Below are positions 37,307-44,862 of a stretch of 64,000 bases of DNA, in pieces. The stretch covers positions 1,860,001 through 1,924,000 of the forward strand of contig NZ_LFBU01000001.1 of NCBI RefSeq assembly GCF_001045555.1, in the 5' to 3' direction. A program made the translations under genes and the position numbers. Each line of letters begins with the position of its first letter. Position 1 is the stretch's first letter. Under the pieces are notes generated by a model, which was given only the letters and a program-made list of their open reading frames with translations, made no database searches and was not told where the DNA came from. The stretch is from Marinobacter subterrani (GTDB taxonomy: Bacteria; Pseudomonadota; Gammaproteobacteria; Pseudomonadales; Oleiphilaceae).

Positions 37307-38368
37307 TCAGGATTGTGGCGTGATCTTGCCCGGGCGACGACTGGACAGGATATGGTGCAAGGAACCGCACTCCACCATGGGGTCATCACAGTTTACAACG
37401 ATGTCTGACCGGGCGATGACATAGCCCTTTCCGGTAATGCTGTTCCTGATCACCTGGTACTCGCCCTCATCCTCCACCGAGGTAAATTCGCCGATAAACC
37501 CGGTTTCTCTCAGTGATACGGTTTCCAGTTTATCGCCGGGCCGGATACTGCCCTCGTAGTTCATCAACGCCAGCCGCGCCGAGGTGCCGGTACCCGTGGT
37601 GCTCCGGCAGATAACGCCCGGGTGCACATAGGTGGCGGAGCGGGAGCGATAATAGCCGTCCGCCACATGCTCCACCGGCCCCATGAAATGCAAGAACGGC
37701 AGCGGGCCGACATCGCCCAGGGTGTAATGGGAGAAGCCCCGTTCGGCCTGAATGGCCTCAACAATGGCGTGGGCGGCTTCTGCCAGCTTGCGTTCTTCGT
37801 CCAGGGTCAGATCAAACCCCATGCTGGCCGCATCCACCAACGCATAAAAGCCGCCACTGTAGGCCACGCTGTAGGTGATCTCACCCAGCGAAGGCACATC
37901 AATGCTCGCTTTGTAGGTATGGATATAACTGGGCAGGCCTTCACAGGTGATGGCCTCCACCACGCCGTCGTGCACAGTCGCCTCGATCTGCACCAGGCCA
38001 GCGGGAGACTCCAGGATAAAGTTCTGTTTGCCTTCCTGCTTCGGCACGATGCCCGATTCCAGCACTGCGGTGGCCGTGCAGATGGTGTTGGAGCCGGAGT
38101 AGATCGGGTACCCCATCACCTCCATGATGATATAACCGGCCGCGGCCCGGGGGTCCGTAGGCGGCACCAGCAAATCCACCGACATTTCCGGCACGCCGTA
38201 AGGCTCCTCCAGCAAAAGCCTGCGCAGGCCATCGGCATCATCACGCAGGTATTCCATCTGGGCCCGCACGGTGTCGCCGGGTAACCGATCAATACCACCC
38301 GTCACGATACGGCTGACATCACCTCCGGCATGGGTATCCATCAGCTGAATGGTCAGTTCCGGTTTCAT
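37307..38368 (-). CDS. Proline racemase superfamily protein with Ser/Thr at the catalytic Cys positions
   Basis: The 353-aa protein has the family fold, with MDTHAGGDVSR near residue 10, YSGSNTICTATAV near 90 and RSTTGTGTSARLALM near 255. In racemases and 4-hydroxyproline epimerases these read MCGHGT and DRSPCGTGT, with two catalytic Cys. Here the first aligns with Ser91 and the second with Thr258, and the Asp before the second motif is also lost. Racemisation is therefore unlikely. Dehydratase relatives such as trans-3-hydroxyproline dehydratase have a Thr or Ser at one site. It starts on the stop of the dehydrogenase gene (TGATG), so the two are one operon. Confidence 0.85.
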   Translation of the reverse strand: MKPELTIQLMDTHAGGDVSRIVTGGIDRLPGDTVRAQMEYLRDDADGLRRLLLEEPYGVPEMSVDLLVPPTDPRAAAGYIIMEVMGYPIYSGSNTICTATAVLESGIVPKQEGKQNFILESPAGLVQIEATVHDGVVEAITCEGLPSYIHTYKASIDVPSLGEITYSVAYSGGFYALVDAASMGFDLTLDEERKLAEAAHAIVEAIQAERGFSHYTLGDVGPLPFLHFMGPVEHVADGYYRSRSATYVHPGVICRSTTGTGTSARLALMNYEGSIRPGDKLETVSLRETGFIGEFTSVEDEGEYQVIRNSITGKGYVIARSDIVVNCDDPMVECGSLHHILSSRRPGKITPQS

Positions 38369-39507
38369 CAGGCGCTCTCCAGAGACCAGGGTTGGCCATG
38401 TTCTTCCCATTGTGAGTCGGGAACAATCACGATCTTGCCGAGATAATTGCTACCCCGGTTCATAAAGTAATGCTCCGCCCTGTGCAGATCAGAAAGTTTG
38501 AAGGCACCGTGCAGAACGGGTTTCAACTGCCCGCCCCGGATCCAGGCCATCAGTTGCTCCGCTTCCTCACGGGTACCATGGGATACGCCAAAAATCTGTA
38601 CCTGGTACAGGTAGATCCGGGTCCACAGGATTTCGCTGATATTACCGCCACTGGCGCCGGCAATACTCAGGCGGGGATAGCTGCTGCGGGCGTTCATATC
38701 AAAGATCATGGTGTCGATGAACACATCGGTCATTTCACCGCCGACCAGATCCATCACCGCATCAATGGGTTTGCCGCCGGTTTCCGCCCTGACCCGCTCC
38801 ACAAAGGTGGTCATGTCGGAGCGGTCCAGCACCGCCTCGGCGCCCAGCTTCAGTAGTGGTTCGGCCTTGTCCTGTTTGCTCAGGGCGTAGGGAATGGCCC
38901 CCATGATCCGGCAGAGCTGGATCAGCGCCGTGCCAACGCCGCCACTGGCACCGGTAACCAGCACCCGTTCGCCAGCCTTGATGTTGGCGGAAGTGAGCAT
39001 ATGCATGGCGGTCTGATAGGAGCACATGCCCATGGACGCGACTTCGGCATCCGCCAGTTCCGGGTTGGGAATGTGATAAAACTGATCCGCCGGAAGCACA
39101 ACGTACTCGGCGTAACCGCCGTCTGCCCCATGGCCGAAGTAATCGGGAGTGAGATTGATGTCTCGCCGGTCATTGGCGTAGATGTTGAAGTCCAGCAGGC
39201 CACGTTCGCCAATGCGGGACTCATCCACACCATCACCAACGGCCACGACACGCCCGGCAATATCCGCGCCCTGTATCCGCGGGAAAACCAGCGTGGGCTT
39301 GCCACCCATCTGGAAGGATGTCATTTCGCCTTTTTTGGTAGGGTAAAGCCCTTCCCGCGCTTTGCGGTCGGTGTTGTTCTTCGCCGTAGCCGTCACCTGA
39401 ACAAGCACCTCGCCAGCCCCGGGCCTGGGTACAGACACGTCCTGATATTCGAGTTTGTCGATATCACCGTGACCGGTGAGAACCATGGCTTTCATGGTAT
39501 TCGGGAT
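38368..39507 (-). CDS. Quinone-oxidoreductase-like MDR dehydrogenase
   Basis: This 379-aa medium-chain dehydrogenase/reductase has a GroES-like N-terminal domain and a nucleotide-binding motif VLVTGASGGVGTALIQL near residue 186. The structural zinc Cys cluster of alcohol dehydrogenases is absent, so it is closer to the QOR/enoyl-reductase side. I chose the ATG at 39507; an upstream ATG at 39552 is possible. It is translationally coupled to the proline-racemase-like gene and may reduce or oxidise an intermediate of the same pathway. Confidence 0.83.
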   Translation of the reverse strand: MPNTMKAMVLTGHGDIDKLEYQDVSVPRPGAGEVLVQVTATAKNNTDRKAREGLYPTKKGEMTSFQMGGKPTLVFPRIQGADIAGRVVAVGDGVDESRIGERGLLDFNIYANDRRDINLTPDYFGHGADGGYAEYVVLPADQFYHIPNPELADAEVASMGMCSYQTAMHMLTSANIKAGERVLVTGASGGVGTALIQLCRIMGAIPYALSKQDKAEPLLKLGAEAVLDRSDMTTFVERVRAETGGKPIDAVMDLVGGEMTDVFIDTMIFDMNARSSYPRLSIAGASGGNISEILWTRIYLYQVQIFGVSHGTREEAEQLMAWIRGGQLKPVLHGAFKLSDLHRAEHYFMNRGSNYLGKIVIVPDSQWEEHGQPWSLESA

Positions 39508-39642
39508 CATGGGCAGACGATCCTCCCTGGCTACTGAATGTAAGGTCTCCAAAGAGGATAGGTGAGTTTCCGCAACGTGTCAGTGCGTCTTGCGGGTATC
39601 CATTATGCTTGCCGGCTCACTTTCAGAGGTGTACCCGCGAGC

Positions 39643-40341
39643 TCAAGCAGCGATCCTCGGCAAGAAGGAGGTATCGACCCAGTAGCGTTTGGGATTTTCC
39701 GGGTTGATGTAGACCGGTATCGACTCCCTCTGGATATGCTCCGACGGGTCAAACCAGAGGTTGCCGCTTCTGAAGACATGGATATCGGACGTGACCGGAT
39801 TCTGCCACTGGCAGACGATCTGATAGGGACTTTTGCCGTTCATTACGATCATCTGGTTTTTCTCGACGCCTTGAAACATGCCCTGAACCAGCTGTCCGGT
39901 TTTTCGAAGTTTGGCCGCCCCACTGTTTCTGACAGCGGACACAACAAACATTCCTGCTCCGATCATGAAGAAAACACCGCCCAATACGCCTACGATCAGG
40001 GTCGCCCCCCACAGCGAAAAGAATCCGTCGATTCTTGCCGACTCAGCATCGCCAGGCATGAACAACACACGCACCGTCTCCCCGCGGCTGTAGCTGGGCG
40101 GATTACTGCCGCTGGACGAGAGAAACTCAGTGAGCCTGCCCTGCTCGTCTTCAAAGCGGACGAGTGGATAATAGGCATTTGAATCGCTGGAGCGCGATCG
40201 AATCAGATCGGTGACAACACCTGGCGTGGCTGTCGCGGTTTCAAGAAAGGTTGAAGTGCTCTGGAAAGAGAAAAAGGCGCCGACAAGCATGCCGACACCC
40301 ACGAGCGCAAAAATCACCCGCAGCGTATTGAAGGTTTTCAT
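39643..40341 (-). CDS. DUF3592 membrane protein
   Basis: This protein of about 232 aa has one membrane segment at residues 6-27 and another at about 105-135, with a soluble beta-rich region between them (YYPLVRFEDEQGR near 58) that is typical of DUF3592. A second, similar module follows (IVCQWQNP near 176). AAGGA lies before the ATG at 40341; an ATG at 40347 is also in frame. It is not linked to an operon. It lies on the same strand downstream of the type VI effector gene but is separated from it by a convergent gene. Confidence 0.75.
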   Translation of the reverse strand: MKTFNTLRVIFALVGVGMLVGAFFSFQSTSTFLETATATPGVVTDLIRSRSSDSNAYYPLVRFEDEQGRLTEFLSSSGSNPPSYSRGETVRVLFMPGDAESARIDGFFSLWGATLIVGVLGGVFFMIGAGMFVVSAVRNSGAAKLRKTGQLVQGMFQGVEKNQMIVMNGKSPYQIVCQWQNPVTSDIHVFRSGNLWFDPSEHIQRESIPVYINPENPKRYWVDTSFLPRIAA

Positions 40342-40556
40342 AGTCATTCCTTTGAAGGTTTGTTTCTTCCTTGCCCGAAAACGCCCTGTTTTCGGGAGCT
40401 GAAATTATACTCGAAACGGAAGGGCTTGAAAGGCACAAAGTGAGACCTGTCTCGACCAATGAGCACAAACTGTCTCTACGGTAATTCTGTTACATCACGC
40501 GAATTGGTAGAATGAAGCCAACACATGGAGTGTTAATCCCAATGCACGGAGCAAGC

Positions 40557-41414
40557 ATGCGTTTCCTCGTTTTTTCTTCCCTTGTTGTTACTTCTGCCCT
40601 ATCAGGCTGCAACCTTTATTACGAATCCCAGGCTGAAGACATGGTTCAACGGCAGATGGATGCCATGGTTTTTGTCGAAGGTGGGGAGTTTATGATGGGG
40701 AATCCCGGGGGGTGGGATGGAAGCAGGGACAGCTGGCCGCCCCATAAAGTGATTCTGGATGATTTCTATATTCAGAAGTACGAAGTAACACAAGGGGATT
40801 TTGAGTTGTTTATGGCAGTTACGGGGCATGAACCCTCAGATACCCGTTATGAGCAAATGCGTGATGAAACCCCGAAGAGATTCTCGGATGGTTTGCCGGC
40901 AATTGCATCATGGAGAGATGCAAAGGCGTTTTGCCAATGGTTGAAACAGGAGACGGAAGTAAAAACGTCATTGCCCACGGAAGCACAGTGGGAGTTTGCA
41001 GCTCGTTCACGGGGAAAACTGACTAAATACGCGACCTTGGAAGGCCAAGCAATACCAAATAAGACGATGGCCCCTGGCCCGGACCTATTTGAACGAGATG
41101 GTCACCCGTTTGAAGGAATGCTACCCCTAAAACCGGGGACATTTCCGCCAAACGCAATCGGTTTGTACGACATGTCCGGCAACGTGAGTGAATGGGTAAA
41201 CGACAAATATCTCAAGGACTATTATGAACGGTCCCCGACAAAGAACCCCAGAGGCCCAGACGAGGGCCAGAAAGATATCTTTGACGGAGAACTCTACCGT
41301 GTCGTTCGTGGCGGCAACTTTCACGATTTTGAAGGAAACACTACTGTTAGCCGTCAAAAAGGTTCGGAAACCCTGGCTGCAGAAACCAGAGGGTTCAGGT
41401 GCGCGATGAATTAA
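40557..41414 (+). CDS. SUMF1/FGE-fold lipoprotein lacking formylglycine-generating cysteines
   Basis: This protein of about 285 aa begins MRFLVFSSLVVTSALSGC, a lipoprotein signal with lipobox LSGC. The body has the SUMF1/PvdO fold: MVFVEGGEFMMGNPGGWD near residue 34, PPHKVILDDFYIQKYEVTQGDF near 62 (ends PPHKVIL and EVTQGDF), LPTEAQWEFAARS near 137, GLYDMSGNVSEWVND near 200 and RVVRGGNF near 250. The catalytic Cys pair of formylglycine-generating enzymes is missing. I chose the ATG at 40557 because GGAG lies 5 bases before it. The gene converges on the putative effector. In T6SS loci such lipoproteins can accompany effectors, so an immunity or envelope role is possible. Confidence 0.8.
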   Translation: MRFLVFSSLVVTSALSGCNLYYESQAEDMVQRQMDAMVFVEGGEFMMGNPGGWDGSRDSWPPHKVILDDFYIQKYEVTQGDFELFMAVTGHEPSDTRYEQMRDETPKRFSDGLPAIASWRDAKAFCQWLKQETEVKTSLPTEAQWEFAARSRGKLTKYATLEGQAIPNKTMAPGPDLFERDGHPFEGMLPLKPGTFPPNAIGLYDMSGNVSEWVNDKYLKDYYERSPTKNPRGPDEGQKDIFDGELYRVVRGGNFHDFEGNTTVSRQKGSETLAAETRGFRCAMN

Positions 41415-41426
41415 AAAGGATCCAGA

Positions 41427-44009
41427 TTAAGCGACTGGGGCGGCATATAAATCAGACAACCATCTTTCAGCTGTCAGAGCATGCTCTGATCGAAACAGGC
41501 GCTGCACAAATAGTTTAACGTAATTCTTCTTTAGGTCCTGAAAGCTGCCTTTTTGTTGAGCGCCGTTCCCCATAAGCTTCAATATTTCTATCAACTCCCT
41601 TTGACTCTTTACAGAGCTTACAACTTTCATGGCCGCTTGATCTGCCACTTTTCGGTAGGGGTCATCAAAGCTAAAAGAACCAGCTCCATCTCTCACGAGA
41701 ATGGCCAAAATATCAGCCTTAGCACCAGGCGTGAGGTCAGAGACGTTTTCGCTATCTATGACACGTGCTGCAACATTCTTCAGGTTTGTATCTGGCGAGC
41801 TTAAACGTTGCCAGAAACTCTCGATTTTATCCAACCCTTGTTCGACGATCTCCGAGAAATCCGTACTCGTGAAGACAAACGTTTTGAGCAAAAGCTCAAG
41901 CTGTGCGAATGCCCCTCGATCAATCCAATCCAAAAATCGGAAATCACTACGTTCTAGAGACCACCGAACGAATTTCGCCAATTCCCAAATCTGCTCCCCA
42001 TTCAGTTCTGCCGCAACCCCACCACCTCCGCCGGGTCCGATTACGAGGCGCCCCTTCAGAGTCATGTGCAATTTGCCGTCAACAAGAAAAACCCGATAGT
42101 CGAAACCGGCTCCTATCCCGGTTGATATGGCGAATTCAGGTTTAACCTCCAACAAAGATCGAAAATCTGAATCTACATTACGCTGACTATCTGTGACCTC
42201 TGAAGTCGTCTTCTCCTCATCTTGATAAGCCGCCTTCCACTTGATCCCAAATCTGGCCTCATTACTCAATGTCGCTCCGGCAAACGCCTCTCCATTCGTC
42301 TCTCCGGAGACACCAACCTCCCCGGGCGCGCTGGATAACCTTGCATTTGCAGAAAGCGAAAGACAGGCGCCCGCGAACCCCTGAATTCGGTACTCCGCAT
42401 CGGCCCTGAAGTAACCACAATGAAGCCTTTTCTGATTTCCCTGATAATCCTCGTATTCGAGGACTACCTTTGCTCCGGTTTCATCCGGTATCCGGGCGGC
42501 AAAGGTTGCCTCTCCCTGCAGCAAACTGTAAGCACCCTGCATTTGAGTGCCGATGTAGGCCTCCCCCTTCCGGGGATCGTAATTGGCCTCCAGGCTGCAC
42601 TGCGCTGCAAACCGGAACATCTGGGCTTCTGCACTTGCTGCGAAGCGCCCATCTTCGGTCGAAATTTCTTTCTTAAATAATTCGATTTCCAACTGGTTGA
42701 AGAAATTGTCCTCTTTGCTCTTCCATTCGGCGAACTTCAACTTTAGTGATCGATTATTCTTCAGCGCCTCCTTCGCCTCGCCCCAGGCTCGCTCAAAGTC
42801 GGCAGCCCTCATCACTGCACGAACATCCGACGCCTTCAACGGCTTCCAGTTATTGCGTAATTGATTCAGAACTTCCTGGCGGGCGTAGCGGTAACCCCCG
42901 CCACCGGTGTGCTTTAGTTCAACCAGGGGGCGCGCCTTCATTGAGCGAAGGTTTGGTTTGGCAACAACCTCGACAATTGATGGAGGACTTGTTTCCACAA
43001 GCCGCCTGATCGTCCTCTCAATATCGACGATCAAATCCCGACGCTCTTGCTGCTCCCGACGATGTTTCTCCACTTCTTCGTGATGAATGAGATTCCAAAG
43101 CCGCACGGCCCAGGAGACTTTTTCGGCATATTCGCTGACGTAATCCATATATGGAATCAGCTCATCATCAAGCTTGCTCAGCCGCTTCTTCTTGTTTACC
43201 AGGGACTGGATATCAGACTCTGCAATGAAGTCCGGCCAACGAGTGTATTTTTTCAATTCTTCAGCTTCATACCTGATCTGGCGAATTTGCTGGCCGTCTA
43301 AAGTGTTATCACCCTGAGCCAGCCGGAACTGAATTTCTGCCTCCAGCGCCGCCCGAAAAAACCTGAGCCTTTCATCCATTGCGTCCAGGTCTAGCTTGCT
43401 GACATTAGTGATCAGTTCGTGGGCCTCAACCTTGGCCTTTACACCAGGCAGTGTCGCCTCCAGTTCTGCACAGTGCGTTGCAAACACTTTTACTGAGAGC
43501 TGGTCCCTGATATCTGTCAGAGTCCGTTGGCTGGCCGGAAACAGAATCTGGTTCCGGACCTGATTGATCTCATATTCAATCCGCTTTTCCCGTCGGCGTT
43601 GATGTTCAAGCCGCCGCTGCTCTCTTCTCCAGCGAGCCTCGTAGTCCCTGAGCAGCTCCTTTGCGGTGGAGCTGTGTTCCGGCCTGGGGAGCGCCCCCAA
43701 CTCTCTGAGCTTGTTCCAGGCCGTTTCCCGGGCCGCCGGTATGTTCTCTTTCGGCCCGGCTTCCGCGGCTTTCAGATCAATCAGTGGCCCGTTAAGTGTT
43801 TCAATCTCCCGCTGCAGATCTTTTAATTGGGTCCTGGTCGGTGCATAAACCGTCTCTTCCTCGCCCGTGAGATGGACAAGCGCCTCACACACGATCGAGC
43901 ATTGGGAGCATTCGAGATCGTCTCTCGTATCATCGTTGGCAGACTGGGCCGGGGGCAAAGAGGTGGTATTTGACGGGGCTTCCCCGGGCTGAATTTTATG
44001 CTGTGACAT
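41427..44009 (-). CDS. Putative type VI secretion effector, 860 aa, unrecognised
   Basis: The gene overlaps the DUF4123 adaptor gene by 14 bases and follows vgrG on the same strand, the classic position of T6SS cargo. No catalytic motif was recognised. The N-terminal 40 residues carry CSQCSIVC. Residues 60-330 are strongly charged and helical, probably coiled coil. About 440-640 is beta-rich and Gly/Ala-rich (GVSGETNGEAFAG). A hydrophobic and Gly-rich stretch, TGIGAGFDYRVFLVDGKLH then VIGPGGGGGVAAEL, lies near 645-685. The tail is helical. This layout could suit a pore-forming or membrane-acting toxin, but this is inference. Base composition is more A+T-rich than in flanking genes. Confidence 0.6.
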   Translation of the reverse strand: MSQHKIQPGEAPSNTTSLPPAQSANDDTRDDLECSQCSIVCEALVHLTGEEETVYAPTRTQLKDLQREIETLNGPLIDLKAAEAGPKENIPAARETAWNKLRELGALPRPEHSSTAKELLRDYEARWRREQRRLEHQRRREKRIEYEINQVRNQILFPASQRTLTDIRDQLSVKVFATHCAELEATLPGVKAKVEAHELITNVSKLDLDAMDERLRFFRAALEAEIQFRLAQGDNTLDGQQIRQIRYEAEELKKYTRWPDFIAESDIQSLVNKKKRLSKLDDELIPYMDYVSEYAEKVSWAVRLWNLIHHEEVEKHRREQQERRDLIVDIERTIRRLVETSPPSIVEVVAKPNLRSMKARPLVELKHTGGGGYRYARQEVLNQLRNNWKPLKASDVRAVMRAADFERAWGEAKEALKNNRSLKLKFAEWKSKEDNFFNQLEIELFKKEISTEDGRFAASAEAQMFRFAAQCSLEANYDPRKGEAYIGTQMQGAYSLLQGEATFAARIPDETGAKVVLEYEDYQGNQKRLHCGYFRADAEYRIQGFAGACLSLSANARLSSAPGEVGVSGETNGEAFAGATLSNEARFGIKWKAAYQDEEKTTSEVTDSQRNVDSDFRSLLEVKPEFAISTGIGAGFDYRVFLVDGKLHMTLKGRLVIGPGGGGGVAAELNGEQIWELAKFVRWSLERSDFRFLDWIDRGAFAQLELLLKTFVFTSTDFSEIVEQGLDKIESFWQRLSSPDTNLKNVAARVIDSENVSDLTPGAKADILAILVRDGAGSFSFDDPYRKVADQAAMKVVSSVKSQRELIEILKLMGNGAQQKGSFQDLKKNYVKLFVQRLFRSEHALTAERWLSDLYAAPVA

Positions 44010-44862
44010 CCATGCTCTCCGATAGGCTTTCCATAGCGTTCAAACGGTCCACCGGCGTCATATCCGGCGCTTTCATGATTTCTTGAAAATCCGCCTTCCC
44101 AAGTAGACTGGAGCCAATGCGAATATTAAGCCGCAACCAGCGCTCTTGTAGTGAGGTAGTTGCAAAACCAAGGTCTGAAGCTTCCTGGAGCCGCTCCAAC
44201 ACCCAGATTCTTCGGTTTCCGGTTTCTGGCAGACAGTTCCGATAAACTTTCTCATAAGCCATTGCGCGATCTGCCGATCGAAAGGCCGGTAACTCCGAGA
44301 GTTCAGCCTGGACCAGCAAAGGTTGTTTCGGGAGTTCGCTTCTCCACAAATGATCAGGAGACTGGTATCCCTGCCAATCCGTTCCGCTATACCAATGGAT
44401 TGTCGCTCCAGGAAACACCCACTGCTTGGCGTGCTCTGCGAGCGTAGCCAGCAGTGGCCGAAAAGACCTTGGATCGTAAAAGCGGAAAAGACGTTCATCC
44501 GACTCTGCGAGTCCTAGCAACCACCACTGAGCCCAGTCAAAAACCTGCTTCGAGCTTCCAGGTGATGCAATCAAAACTCCAAGTGGCAACCGGACCAAGC
44601 GCGCTTTGAGCTTTTCCAGGAATTGACCATCACTACCGAAGGACAGAAGCACCGGCCCCGTTTTCCACGAAGCCTGCCATCGGGTATTTTCCAGAAGGCT
44701 CCACCACTGAACGGTGCCCTGCTGGTCAGCTTCATAAATAAACTGAAGAAGCCGATCATCGAGTGCCAGGTCAATGATGGCATAGTCTGCGTGAAAGGGT
44801 TCCTGGGACAGCAACTCCAGACTATCAAGCGTGCTGATGTAGTTTGCAGCGTCCATTCTCAT
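43996..44862 (-). CDS. DUF4123 type VI secretion adaptor
   Basis: This 288-aa protein matches DUF4123 adaptors, which load a specific effector on VgrG. Landmarks are YAIIDLALDDRLL near residue 28, VLIASPGSSKQVFDWAQWWLLG near 96 (ends VLIASPG and AQWWLLG), RFYDPRSFRPLL near 125 and WVFPGATIHWYSG near 148. Frames overlap vgrG by 38 bases at its start and the effector by 14 bases at its end. The ATG at 44862 is preferred over TTG at 44865. Confidence 0.88.
   Translation of the reverse strand: MRMDAANYISTLDSLELLSQEPFHADYAIIDLALDDRLLQFIYEADQQGTVQWWSLLENTRWQASWKTGPVLLSFGSDGQFLEKLKARLVRLPLGVLIASPGSSKQVFDWAQWWLLGLAESDERLFRFYDPRSFRPLLATLAEHAKQWVFPGATIHWYSGTDWQGYQSPDHLWRSELPKQPLLVQAELSELPAFRSADRAMAYEKVYRNCLPETGNRRIWVLERLQEASDLGFATTSLQERWLRLNIRIGSSLLGKADFQEIMKAPDMTPVDRLNAMESLSESMDVTA

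Noticed and set aside
41427..44009. VasX family membership of the putative effector
   Set aside because: The VasX N-terminal motif with paired Cys and an ILPVRY-like segment is absent, and no C-terminal multi-helix membrane region was seen.
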